DNA of 64,000 bases. Origin: Chitinophaga parva. GTDB taxonomy: Bacteria; Bacteroidota; Bacteroidia; Chitinophagales; Chitinophagaceae. Under the pieces are notes generated by a model. It ran no database searches. It was not told the origin of the DNA and saw only the letters and a program-made list of their open reading frames with translations. The DNA lies in contig NZ_QCYK01000003.1 of assembly GCF_003071345.1 (NCBI RefSeq), positions 186,001-250,000 on the forward strand, read 5' to 3'. Made by a program: the position numbers and the translations under genes. Of this stretch, positions 42,525-51,056 are shown one piece after another. Position 1 is the first letter of the stretch, and the number at the start of each line of letters is the position of its first letter.

Positions 42525-42914
42525 TCACATTTGTAATACGGAAATAATATTGCCCGAAGGGTCTGTAAACCATGCTACCAGCGGCTTTCCGCCCCGCACA
42601 ATGCCCTTGGCGTCCGTTTGGATAGGCGGGCCGTACTGCTGGAATTTTACGCCTTTGGCGGTAAGGGCGTCCACTGTTTCATCAATGTTCTCCACGGTAA
42701 AATTGAGCACCGTGAACACGGCCGGCTGGTGGTCCGGCTTGGGATAGATGAGCACCATGGTTTGCCCGTTGTTGATCTGCAGGTTCAGGTGGTGCATGGC
42801 ATCTTCCTTTACATCCAGCCCCAGTGTATCTGCATAGAATTTCCGGGCGGCGTCCAGGTCTTTCACGGCAAACCCGCTGAAGGCGGTCCTGTGCTTAAGT
42901 GATTCCATAAACAT
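42525..42914 (-). CDS. VOC-family (glyoxalase/bleomycin-resistance-like) protein
   Basis: Protein of 129 aa from the ATG at 42914; the ATG two codons later (MESLKHRTAF) is also possible, and a longer frame overlapping the helicase promoter is rejected. One vicinal-oxygen-chelate fold with paired beta-alpha-beta-beta-beta units: FSGFAVKDLDAARKFYADTLGL and FTVENIDETVDALTAKGVKF, ending WFTDPSGNIISVLQM. Metal-ligand positions are partly conserved. Substrate unknown. Confidence 0.88.
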   Translation of the reverse strand: MFMESLKHRTAFSGFAVKDLDAARKFYADTLGLDVKEDAMHHLNLQINNGQTMVLIYPKPDHQPAVFTVLNFTVENIDETVDALTAKGVKFQQYGPPIQTDAKGIVRGGKPLVAWFTDPSGNIISVLQM

Positions 42915-42976
42915 GTTTTTTAGGTGAATGAATGCGCCAGGCAGCCGTTGGCCGGAGGCGTCAATTTTATTTTCAA

Positions 42977-42984
42977 TAGCTTTG
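42977..42984 (+). promoter_or_regulatory. TAnnTTTG element of the rhlE-type gene
   Basis: TAGCTTTG, 16 bases before the ATG at 43001. No TTG at 19 bp spacing. Confidence 0.5.
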
Positions 42985-43000
42985 CGGCAAAAAGAGACGC

Positions 43001-44143
43001 ATGAGTTTTGCAACGCTGGGCCTGTCAATTCCTTTACTGAGTACCATCGCCAGGAAAAATTATACACAACCTTATCCCGTGCAGGAGCAGGCTATACCGG
43101 CCATCCTCAAGGGGCACGACGTACTGGGCGTGTCTAAAACGGGCTCTGGTAAAACGGCGGGTTATGCCCTGCCCATCATTGAGCGTTTTCAGAAAAGGAC
43201 GGAGCCCAGTGAACGCTTCCCGCCGGCCCTGGTGCTGGTGCCTACCCGTGAACTGGCCATCCAGGTGGCAGAAGTGTTCCGCGACCTGAGTGAGCACATG
43301 CCCCAGCAGATCAAGGCCTCCGCTGTGTACGGAGGGGTGTCCATCAACCCCCAGATGAAAAACCTGCGCAACACCGATGTGCTCGTGGCTACGCCGGGCC
43401 GCCTGCTGGACCTGGTGGAGAGCAAAACCCTGCACCTGGAAAAAGTGGAAATACTGGTGCTGGACGAGGCGGACAAAATGCTGAACCGCGACTTCCGCGA
43501 AGAGATGGACAAAATCCTTGCCCTTCTGCCCAAAAGAAGGCAAACCATTTTATTTTCCGCCACCCTCAACCCCGACATCAAATGGCTGCAGGAGCAACTA
43601 CTGTTCCAGCCTACCATCATTGAAATTAAGGAACCGGAAGATAGTATAGACAGCATTGCGCAGATTGCGTACCATGTGAGCATGGAGCGCAAAGGGCCTT
43701 TCCTGCGTTATCTTATCAAGGAGCAAAATATGCAGCAGGTGCTGGTGTTTGCATCGTCTACCCGCACGGCGGATAACATTGTGACCAAGCTGAAAAAGAA
43801 CGGCATCCAGGCCGCTGCTTTCCATGGCGATATGGGCCAGAACACCCGGATAGACATGCTGCACCAGTTCAAGAAAGGCAACATCCGCGTGCTCGTGGCC
43901 TCTGACCTGGCGGCCCGCGGCATTGATATTATAGAACTGCCGGTGGTGATCAATTATGAGCTGCCCCGCTCCCCGAAAGACTACGTGCACCGCATAGGCC
44001 GCACCGGCCGCGCAGGCGCCATGGGTAAGGCTATTACCCTGGTAACACCGGAAGATGATCATCATTTTGGCGTGATCCAGAAGAAGATGGGAAAGAAAGT
44101 GGAGATCCTGGAAACGGAAGACATCAGCTTACAAGGCTACTAA
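43001..44143 (+). CDS. DEAD-box RNA helicase, RhlE-like
   Basis: Protein of 380 aa with all motifs: YPVQEQAIP (Q-motif), SKTGSGKT (I), PTRELAIQ (Ia), TPGRL (Ib), DEAD in VLDEADKMLNRDF (II), SAT (III), SDLAARGID (V), HRIGRTGRAG (VI). It lacks the long basic tail of the helicase at 20904-22238. Likely involved in ribosome assembly or RNA turnover in the cold. Followed by a strong terminator. Confidence 0.94.
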   Translation: MSFATLGLSIPLLSTIARKNYTQPYPVQEQAIPAILKGHDVLGVSKTGSGKTAGYALPIIERFQKRTEPSERFPPALVLVPTRELAIQVAEVFRDLSEHMPQQIKASAVYGGVSINPQMKNLRNTDVLVATPGRLLDLVESKTLHLEKVEILVLDEADKMLNRDFREEMDKILALLPKRRQTILFSATLNPDIKWLQEQLLFQPTIIEIKEPEDSIDSIAQIAYHVSMERKGPFLRYLIKEQNMQQVLVFASSTRTADNIVTKLKKNGIQAAAFHGDMGQNTRIDMLHQFKKGNIRVLVASDLAARGIDIIELPVVINYELPRSPKDYVHRIGRTGRAGAMGKAITLVTPEDDHHFGVIQKKMGKKVEILETEDISLQGY

Positions 44144-44161
44144 CTGGCTAATGATAAATGG

Positions 44162-44199
44162 AAAGGGCCGTTCCCGGCATGAGGGGGACGGCCCTTTTT
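44162..44199 (+). terminator. Terminator of the rhlE-type gene
   Basis: AAAGGGCCGT (44162-44171) pairs with ACGGCCCTTT (44188-44197), then further T residues. Confidence 0.85.
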
Positions 44200-44279
44200 G
44201 TCTGCCAGTGAAAGCAGGAAAGCACCGCTTGTAGATTTTGGCTGGCACTGTATGGGGAAATAGGATATTTTGTTACTGC

Positions 44280-44912
44280 ATGATAACGATCTCCGGTTTT
44301 GAAAAATCGTACCAGGGCCGCCTTGCCCTGAAAATACCGTCCCTGGCGCTTCCCGGTGGTGTATACTGGTTGCGCGGGGCCAATGGTTCCGGTAAAAGCA
44401 CATTGCTGAAAGCCATGGCCGGGCTGCTGGATTTTAAGGGAAGTATTGTGTTGCAGGAAAAGGTGGATCTTAAAAAACAGGATGTAGCCTACCGCCGCCG
44501 GGTGAATTTTGCGGAAGCAGAGCCTGTCTTCCCGGAGTTCCTTACCGGTCAGGAAATGGTAAGCCTCTTTGCGGCCGCCAAGCGGGCCCCTGCCACGCAA
44601 CCCCAGGCCTACCTGGATAGCATAGGCCTTACACCAGACCTGGAACGCCCGGTAGGCGCCTATTCCAGTGGCATGCTGAAGAAGCTGTCCCTGGCCCTTG
44701 CCTTCCTGGGCCAGCCGGACTGGATACTGCTGGATGAGCCCCTGATCACCATGGATGCCGCTGCATTGGAGGTGTTATACCAGTGGATCGCTGCATGCAG
44801 GGCGGCCGGTGTGCACTTCATACTATCATCGCACCAGGCCCTGGATGCCACGTTCCTGCCGGGTTTACAAACCCTGGTGGTGGAAGATAAAACTGTAAAG
44901 CCCCTTGCATGA
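44280..44912 (+). CDS. ABC transporter ATP-binding protein
   Basis: Protein of 210 aa from the ATG at 44280. Walker A GANGSGKST (33-41), ABC signature represented by YSSGMLKKLSLA, Walker B WILLDEPLITMD, and the H-loop SSHQ. Its stop overlaps the start of the next gene (ATGA), so ATPase and permease are translationally coupled. Short members like this serve ABC-2-type exporters. Confidence 0.93.
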   Translation: MITISGFEKSYQGRLALKIPSLALPGGVYWLRGANGSGKSTLLKAMAGLLDFKGSIVLQEKVDLKKQDVAYRRRVNFAEAEPVFPEFLTGQEMVSLFAAAKRAPATQPQAYLDSIGLTPDLERPVGAYSSGMLKKLSLALAFLGQPDWILLDEPLITMDAAALEVLYQWIAACRAAGVHFILSSHQALDATFLPGLQTLVVEDKTVKPLA

Positions 44913-46009
44913 AAGCCCCGCTCACCCATGTGCTCATCCGCAGCATTGGTAAAGGATTTTACCGCGTACATGCGGGTATGTTGCTTTTCTTTTTCATTGC
45001 CGCTATCAGTTATTGCTTCTTTATTAACTACGCCGGCACTTTGCCTACGGAAAGTATTTCATTGGCCAACTTAGTGCTTACGCTGGCCTTCATTACCTCG
45101 CCATTCATGATGGTGGCAGCTTTCGTGGTGTGGGCGGTATACACGGGCAAAGCCTGGCAATACACCATGGCTCAACTGGCCCTGCCGGCTAATCAATATT
45201 TGTTTTACAGCGCCACGGCTTTTGCAAAAACGCGCCAGTGGGCCAGCTGGTTCCTGCTGCAGTTGTTCCTGCTGCTGCCGGCGCTGTGTTATAGTGGGTT
45301 TGCGCTGGCGCTGGGTATCCTGTATGGGCATCTGCTCCTGCCTTTGCTGGCGTTGTTGTACCTCCTGCTACTCACGGGGGTGAGTGCGGCGTATTATGTT
45401 TTGCTGGCCAACCGGTTGCAGGGGAGTGGCCGCACGCTGCGCTGGCTGGCCCGCCTGCCCAAGCCTTATTTCAGCTTGTTCCTTTACCAGCTGCTGCACC
45501 GGCATAAACTTTCCATTGCGCTGGTAAAAGGCTTGTCCCTGGCGGTGATGGCGTATGTGGCCCTGTATGGGGTAGATGATTTCCGGGCCTTGCAGATCGT
45601 GGTGTTACTGATGGTGATGGGGCATTGTTACCTGCTGCTGCAGGAGCAGCGGTTTGAAGTTTTGCAGTTACAGTTTGGACTGAATTTTCCGTATAGCCGT
45701 TACCGTTTGCTGGCGTTTATGTGCCTGCGTTATACGGTGTTGCTATTGCCGGAAATAGCGTGGCTGTTGCGTTTCCGTATGAGTTGGGGACTGCCGGCTG
45801 CCGGCTTCCTGCTGGCCATGGTAATGGCTTTGCGCTGCTGGCTGTATGTAATAGGACCGCATGCGGGCCGCTACCTGCGCGGGGCGTTTACGTTCTTTAT
45901 CCTGGCTACGCTGGGGATCATGGGTGGCTTGTTATGGCCCATTATGTCAGGATGCCTGGTCTTTTCACTGGTGGTGTGTGCCATCAAAAAACTGCGGCTG
46001 CTTTCCTGA
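44909..46009 (+). CDS. Membrane partner of the ABC transporter
   Basis: Protein of 366 aa with about eight predicted membrane segments (about 22-42, 52-77, 105-150 as two, 205-240 as two, 275-300, 315-360). No family hallmark was recognised, but the 4-base overlap with the ATPase gene marks it as the transmembrane component. Direction and substrate are unknown; the compact two-gene layout suggests export or lipid handling. Confidence 0.8.
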   Translation: MKAPLTHVLIRSIGKGFYRVHAGMLLFFFIAAISYCFFINYAGTLPTESISLANLVLTLAFITSPFMMVAAFVVWAVYTGKAWQYTMAQLALPANQYLFYSATAFAKTRQWASWFLLQLFLLLPALCYSGFALALGILYGHLLLPLLALLYLLLLTGVSAAYYVLLANRLQGSGRTLRWLARLPKPYFSLFLYQLLHRHKLSIALVKGLSLAVMAYVALYGVDDFRALQIVVLLMVMGHCYLLLQEQRFEVLQLQFGLNFPYSRYRLLAFMCLRYTVLLLPEIAWLLRFRMSWGLPAAGFLLAMVMALRCWLYVIGPHAGRYLRGAFTFFILATLGIMGGLLWPIMSGCLVFSLVVCAIKKLRLLS

Positions 46010-46011
46010 AA

Positions 46012-46039
46012 ACTTAAAGCCCCTGCAGTGGCTTTAAGT
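46012..46039. terminator. Inverted repeat between ABC operon and the SDR remnant
   Basis: ACTTAAAGCC (46012-46021) pairs with GGCTTTAAGT (46030-46039). No long T run follows; a weak shared terminator at best. Confidence 0.45.
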
Positions 46040-46057
46040 GGCGGAAAGAGGGCAGGC

Positions 46058-46465
46058 CTACCAGGGAATAACGGCCTTGTCGCGGTAGAACTGGCCACTG
46101 GGGCTGCCTTTGGGCAGGTGTGCGGCCCACACAATGCCGGCCGCACTTTCGGGGATCGGACGGGCGCCGCGATCTTTGTAGCCAGGGTAAGTGTCGGTAA
46201 AGCCGGGGTCAACAGCGTTCACCGTGACACCATCCGCCGCCAGGTTTTTCGCCGCTTTGAGCGACAGGCCGTTCTGGGCCAGTTTGGCCACGGAATAAAT
46301 ACCGATGGTGTTGGGCACGTGATGAAAGCCAAACACCGCATCGTCATAAGAACCGAGACCGCTGGTCACGTTAAGGATGCGGGCGTGCCGGCTCTTCTTG
46401 AGCAGGGGCAGCATGGCCTGCATCACCCGCCAGGTGCCTACCACGGTGAAATGAGAAAGACGCAA
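46058..46465 (-). pseudogene. C-terminal remnant of a short-chain dehydrogenase/reductase
   Basis: Encodes the last 130 or so residues of an SDR enzyme: GTWRVMQAMLPLLKKS, the catalytic Ser region LNVTSGLGS, the YSVAK catalytic pair (Tyr and Lys) and VNAVDPGFTDT. The N-terminal half, including the TGxxxGIG dinucleotide-binding motif, is absent; intact SDRs are about 240-250 aa. The frame runs into the first codons of the hxlR-type gene on the other strand, so about 300 bp of SDR plus the intergenic region seem to have been deleted. It cannot bind NAD(P) and is taken as a pseudogene. Confidence 0.85.
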
Positions 46466-46831
46466 TCTACCAATAGCCTGAACGCCACTACTATCATTGA
46501 AAATTGTGGGATGGCCATTTCCATGACCATTTTTGGCGGGCGCTGGAAGCCGGCTATCCTCTTTTACCTGAGTGAGGGCCGCATGCGTTATGGCGCCCTC
46601 CGTGCGGCCATCCCGGGCATTTCAGAGCGCATGCTCATACAGCAGCTGAAGGAGTTGGAGAAATACGACATCGTGCGCCGCATTGCCTACCCGGAGGTGC
46701 CGCCGCGCGTGGAGTATGAGCTTACAGACAATGGTCTTACACTGGTGCCCCTGATGAAAGCCATGTCTGCCTGGGGAGAAAGCCAGCGGGAAAACATGGC
46801 CCGTTTCCGGTTTGCTGCAGTGGAGCAATGA
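46451..46831 (+). CDS. HxlR-family transcriptional regulator
   Basis: Protein of 126 aa from the ATG at 46451 (MRKTQSTNSLN). Complete winged helix: MAISMTIFGGRWKPAILFYL, GALRAAIPGISERMLIQQLKELEKYDIVRR and YPEVPPRVEYELTDNG are the family blocks. HxlR regulators commonly lie divergent from an SDR or oxidoreductase they control; here the SDR remnant overlaps its start, and its native promoter region appears to have been deleted. The upstream in-frame extension to 46028 is antisense to the SDR and is rejected. Confidence 0.93.
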   Translation: MRKTQSTNSLNATTIIENCGMAISMTIFGGRWKPAILFYLSEGRMRYGALRAAIPGISERMLIQQLKELEKYDIVRRIAYPEVPPRVEYELTDNGLTLVPLMKAMSAWGESQRENMARFRFAAVEQ

Positions 46832-46924
46832 TCCGGCTACATTGCGCGGCTGGGGTGTGGTGGCTGGTTTGCGGTGAATGGAGGAAGTGAGGCAGTGGAG
46901 CGGAAATGACGATGGCGTTGTTAA

Positions 46925-46970
46925 ACCATTCAATAAGCAGTGGCTAAATAACCGTCGCTTATTGAATGGT
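46925..46970. terminator. Long hairpin between hxlR-type and M16 genes
   Basis: A perfect 14-bp stem ACCATTCAATAAGC / GCTTATTGAATGGT with an 18-base loop, 15 bases past the minus-strand M16 stop. Flanking T runs are short; likely shared by the converging genes. Confidence 0.65.
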
Positions 46971-46984
46971 ATTATTTGATCAAC

Positions 46985-49777
46985 CTAGTGTTTACTTGTT
47001 TCGGGCAGCAACGCAAATATGATCCGGTTCTTGTCGCTGTAAAAGAGATCTGCCGCTTCCGTCAGGGAAGTTACATCGAGGCTGTCGGCCTGCTGTTGCA
47101 GTTGCAGCACCTGTTGCGGGTCTTCCTGGTTCTCATACTGGCCGGAGAGATAACCCAGCCAGAAATTATTGTCCTTTAGTACCAGTTCCAGGTTCTTGCT
47201 GTAGGCTGCTTTGAATTTGTCTACATTTTCTTGTGAGGGCCCGTTGGCGCTCATCTCCTGCATTAGTTGCCCCACGCGTTCCACCAGGTGGTCTACGTTG
47301 CCGGGGGCACAACCAAAAGATACGACCATGGCATAGCGGCTTTTGGGCAACTTGTTATACTGCACCTGCACCGCGGGGCTGTACACTTCCCCTTCGGCTT
47401 CGCGCAGGTCTTCCGTGAGCCTGATCTGCAGGATGTCTCCCAGGGCTTTTAACTGCAGGTTATGCAGCTGGCTGTACGGATAATCGCCGCTGTATACGAT
47501 CCGTACCAGCGCTTTATTTTCCAAACCTTTGTATACTTTCTTTATCCACTGCCCCGTGGGAATGTGAATGCCCAGGTCGCGTGCCTGTTCCTTTTTGTAG
47601 GTAGCGGGCAGTGCACCCAGGTATTGCGCTATCAGCGGGGCAATACTGTCTGTATTGAAGTTACCTACAAACACGAACGTGAAGCCGGCGGCGTCGCTGA
47701 AGCGTTCCCGGTAGATATCGTAAGCCCGCTGCAGGGTGATCTTGTCCAGCTTTTCCGGGGTAGGCGGACCACTGCGGTAGCTGTAGTTGCCCATCACCTG
47801 CGCGATGGTGTCGCTGAATACATTGGTGGGATCTGCGAGCCGGTTCGTCACCATGGCTTTGGCACTGCTGATCGTACTGGCAAACAGTGTGCTGTCGCGC
47901 CCAGGCTGGGTAAACTGGAGGTAAGCCAGCTGCAGCGCGGTTTCCAGGTCTGCCGGGGTGGTCACCCCGCTGAGGGTCTGGCTGCGTGGCTGTATATTCG
48001 CACTTACGTTTACCACTTTGCCGGTGAGCGCCTGGTTTAGTTGTATGGGGTTCAGTCCTGCCAGGCCAAAGCGGCTTACCAGGCCAGCTGCTGCCGCGGC
48101 GGCGTCAAAATCATTATCATCGTACAAAGAGGTGCCACCGCTGCTTACCCCGCTGAAACGGATCTCGTTGTTCTTAAAATCAGTGGGTTTCAGGATCACT
48201 GTTACGCCGTTGCTCAGTGTCAGCCGGGTGAGTTGCAGGGATGCCACGTAACTGCGGTCTGTGATATGCCCGGGCAGGGGCTTGGTGGTCATCAGCGGGC
48301 GTTGGAGGCTGTCTTCCCGGAAAGGCGTGAGCGGTTGTGTGCGTACCGCCTGCATCCAGCCACGCACGGTGGCTTCACCGGGCAGTTGTGCTTTCACCGC
48401 TTCCGGTGCGGAGAGGATGATATCCAGGTTTTTGTTGTCCAGGTAATGCTGCAACAGTGCGTTGATATCCGCCAGCGTAATGCCGTTGATATGCGACGCG
48501 GTAAAGGCCTGTTCCCAGCGTATGCCGGGGGCGGCTTCCTGGTGGAGGAACAGTTGCTGGTATTCCTTTACAAAATTGATGGAAGGCGTTTTATCCTGCT
48601 CCTGCAGCGCTGTTTCCAGGGTGCGCAGGTAGCTGGTCTTGGCGCGGGCCAGCTCCCCGGCGGTGAAGCCGTAGCGGCGCACATTTTCCAGGATCTGCCA
48701 GGCCTGTGTAAAGCCCTGTTCATATTGCCCGGGCTTAAGCGTTACATCAAAAAAGAAAAGGGACAGCCCGCCCAGGAAGGGTTGCAGGCCTGCATTCATA
48801 TTAGCATATGCCGGTTGCTGTGCACGGCTGATGGTGGCATAACGGCGGGAGGAGAGCATTTGCAACAGCAGCTGGCGCTGCACGAAACAGAGGTAATCCG
48901 CCGCGGTCACCATCGGATCGGCCTTTTGTTTGAAAAGCAATTCTATTGCTGCTTCCGAGGCTTCTGCATCCGTTACCGCCAGGAACTGAGAACGGCCGGT
49001 AAGGGCTACTGCATAAGCAGGGCGGGGCCTTTCCGGTTTGGGATTTTCCAGGTCGGAGAATTGGGCCCGCACCATTGCTTCCGTTTTCACCGGGTCAATA
49101 TCACCCACCACGATCAGTGCCTGCAGGTCCGGGCGGTACCAGTCGTGATGGAACTGCCGTATCACGGCGGGTTTAAAATGTTTTAACACGGTATCCAGGC
49201 CAATGGGGATACGGTCTGCGTAGCGCGAGTGGTTCAGCAGCACCGGGTAGTACTGCCTGCTCATGCGGTCTTTGGCGCCTTTGCCCAGCCTTTCTTCTTC
49301 CAGCACAATGCCTCTTTCTTTTTCAATTTCAAGACTGTCCATCGTAGCTTCCTGTGCCCAATCGCGCAGGATGCGCAGGCCATCCGGCAGCATGCCGGCC
49401 GGAACGGGCAGCTGGTAAACGGTTTCATCGAAACTGGTGTAAGCGTTCAGGTCTGCACCAAAGCGCACCCCTGCTTTCTGGAGGTAGTTCACCAGTTCAT
49501 TTTTAGGGAAATGCGTGGAGCCGTTAAAGTTCATGTGCTCCATGAAATGTGCCAGCCCGCGCTGATCCTCATTTTCCAGGATGGAGCCGATCTTATTGAC
49601 CAGGTAAAGCTCCGCGCGCTGCTGTGGTTGTGTGTTGCGGCGGATGTAGTACGTAAACCCGTTGGGCAGGCGCCCGGTGTGCAGGGCGGTATCTGCCGGT
49701 ATTTCCTGGGCCTGTCCGCGCAGTGCGCAGCACAGGCCCAGGGCCACAACGGGGAGTGATAAAGTACGGAACAGCAT
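46985..49777 (-). CDS. M16-family zinc metallopeptidase (PqqL-like), exported
   Basis: Protein of 930 aa with a signal peptide (MLFRTLSLPVVALGLCCALRGQAQ, about 24). It has the inverted zinc motif HxxEH at 77-81 (HFMEH) and a distal acidic ligand region GIVLEEERLGK, then four M16 repeats as in pitrilysin-type proteins. Length equals that of E. coli PqqL and plant-pathogen FusC, periplasmic M16 proteases that degrade small proteins imported by TonB-dependent receptors. It is the last gene of an ECF-FecR-SusC-SusD-TlpA cluster on the same strand (27-base gap to the TlpA gene), which suggests a similar job on imported peptides. Confidence 0.92.
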   Translation of the reverse strand: MLFRTLSLPVVALGLCCALRGQAQEIPADTALHTGRLPNGFTYYIRRNTQPQQRAELYLVNKIGSILENEDQRGLAHFMEHMNFNGSTHFPKNELVNYLQKAGVRFGADLNAYTSFDETVYQLPVPAGMLPDGLRILRDWAQEATMDSLEIEKERGIVLEEERLGKGAKDRMSRQYYPVLLNHSRYADRIPIGLDTVLKHFKPAVIRQFHHDWYRPDLQALIVVGDIDPVKTEAMVRAQFSDLENPKPERPRPAYAVALTGRSQFLAVTDAEASEAAIELLFKQKADPMVTAADYLCFVQRQLLLQMLSSRRYATISRAQQPAYANMNAGLQPFLGGLSLFFFDVTLKPGQYEQGFTQAWQILENVRRYGFTAGELARAKTSYLRTLETALQEQDKTPSINFVKEYQQLFLHQEAAPGIRWEQAFTASHINGITLADINALLQHYLDNKNLDIILSAPEAVKAQLPGEATVRGWMQAVRTQPLTPFREDSLQRPLMTTKPLPGHITDRSYVASLQLTRLTLSNGVTVILKPTDFKNNEIRFSGVSSGGTSLYDDNDFDAAAAAAGLVSRFGLAGLNPIQLNQALTGKVVNVSANIQPRSQTLSGVTTPADLETALQLAYLQFTQPGRDSTLFASTISSAKAMVTNRLADPTNVFSDTIAQVMGNYSYRSGPPTPEKLDKITLQRAYDIYRERFSDAAGFTFVFVGNFNTDSIAPLIAQYLGALPATYKKEQARDLGIHIPTGQWIKKVYKGLENKALVRIVYSGDYPYSQLHNLQLKALGDILQIRLTEDLREAEGEVYSPAVQVQYNKLPKSRYAMVVSFGCAPGNVDHLVERVGQLMQEMSANGPSQENVDKFKAAYSKNLELVLKDNNFWLGYLSGQYENQEDPQQVLQLQQQADSLDVTSLTEAADLFYSDKNRIIFALLPETSKH

Positions 49778-49804
49778 GGGTTGTTTTTTTGATGTTTTAT
49801 GCTG

Positions 49805-50974
49805 CTAGTGCAGGATCTCAGACAGTTTTTGTTCCAATGCATCGCCCCGCAGGTTTTTGGCAATGATCTTTCCATCGGGGCTTACCAGGAAGTTCTGGGG
49901 AATGGAAGTAACACCGTACATGGCCGCCACATCACTGGTCCACCCTTTCAGGTCGGATACCTGCTTCCAGGGCAGGCCGTCTTTTTCAATGGCAGCCACC
50001 CATTTATCCTTTTGCTTGGCCACATCCAGGGATACGCCCAATACCGTAAAACCTTTGTCTTTGTAAGCTTCAAACGCCTTCAGCACATTCGGGTTTTCTG
50101 CGCGGCAGGGGCCACACCAGCTGGCCCAGAAATCCACCAATACATACTTGCCTTTATAGGAAGAAAGGCTCACCGGGTTACCGGCGGGATCATTCAGGGT
50201 AAAGTCCATGGCAGGAGTGCCTAATGCTGTCTTTTTAGCAAGGGCTTCTTTTTCTGCCTGTTCCTGCTGCCGTTTGGCGTAAATGGTTTTGATGGCGTTT
50301 TCCACGGTAGCCTTTGAAGCAGCCGGCAGCACGGTCATCAGCGTATCCACCTGCTGTGTGCTGGTAAGGGGGCTGCTAGCTACGCTGTACACCAGGTAAG
50401 GCGTGATTTGCGCACCGGGGTGTTGCTTTGCATAGGCCGCCATCTCATCATTCATGGGTTTAAACAGGTTGGATACGCGGTACATTACCTGTTGCTGTAA
50501 CTCCCGGTCAGTCTTGTATGCCGCGGAAGCCGTGATCCTGCGGAGGCTGTCCGTTACCAGCAAAGTGTTGTGGATAGCCTGTTTGTATTGCCCGTCTGCT
50601 ATGGCTCCGGGGCCGCTTAAGTGAAAATTGGACAGCGCACTGTCTGCCGTGAGCTCCGTGTTGCCGACACCCAGCACAAAGCTCATGCGCTCACTTACCG
50701 TTATGCTGATGCCCTGGTTCTGGGCAATCCTGCGCGGTACGATCCATACACTCTGGGCCTCCGCAATGCGGCCGCTGAACTGGAAGTTGCCATCCTTTAC
50801 CACCGCGCTGTCCAGCTGGCGGGGAATGAAGCTGCTGTCGTACAGGAGGTACAACGTGGTGTAAGCCTGCGGCATATGTGTGAGTTTGCCGCGGAGGGTA
50901 AATTGTTTTTGTTGTGCCGCTGCTGGCAGTGTCATGGCACAAAGCAGGGCCATGCCTAAATTACGTATAGTCAT
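49805..50974 (-). CDS. TlpA-like thiol-disulfide oxidoreductase with DUF4369 domain, exported
   Basis: Protein of 389 aa from the ATG at 50974 (MTIRNLGMALLCAMTLPAAAQ), signal about 20 residues; a longer frame adds 9 residues. The N-terminal DUF4369 domain spans about 24-120 (FTLRGKLTHMPQAYTTLYLLYD) and a helical spacer follows. The C-terminal thioredoxin fold carries the active site WCGPC (286-290). TlpA-type proteins reduce disulfides in the periplasm. Between a SusD and an M16 peptidase gene, it may reduce cystines of imported peptides before cleavage. Confidence 0.92.
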   Translation of the reverse strand: MTIRNLGMALLCAMTLPAAAQQKQFTLRGKLTHMPQAYTTLYLLYDSSFIPRQLDSAVVKDGNFQFSGRIAEAQSVWIVPRRIAQNQGISITVSERMSFVLGVGNTELTADSALSNFHLSGPGAIADGQYKQAIHNTLLVTDSLRRITASAAYKTDRELQQQVMYRVSNLFKPMNDEMAAYAKQHPGAQITPYLVYSVASSPLTSTQQVDTLMTVLPAASKATVENAIKTIYAKRQQEQAEKEALAKKTALGTPAMDFTLNDPAGNPVSLSSYKGKYVLVDFWASWCGPCRAENPNVLKAFEAYKDKGFTVLGVSLDVAKQKDKWVAAIEKDGLPWKQVSDLKGWTSDVAAMYGVTSIPQNFLVSPDGKIIAKNLRGDALEQKLSEILH

Positions 50975-51056
50975 TTCCGTTATATTTATAAAATGGGTCA
51001 ACAGGGCGGGCGTTTTTTACACACCCGTTGCTGTTGTTGACCACTATTTAAAAAAA

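Noticed and set aside
46028-46450. In-frame N-terminal extension of the HxlR protein
   Set aside because: Antisense to the SDR remnant and unlike any HxlR start; the ATG at 46451 gives a complete canonical protein.
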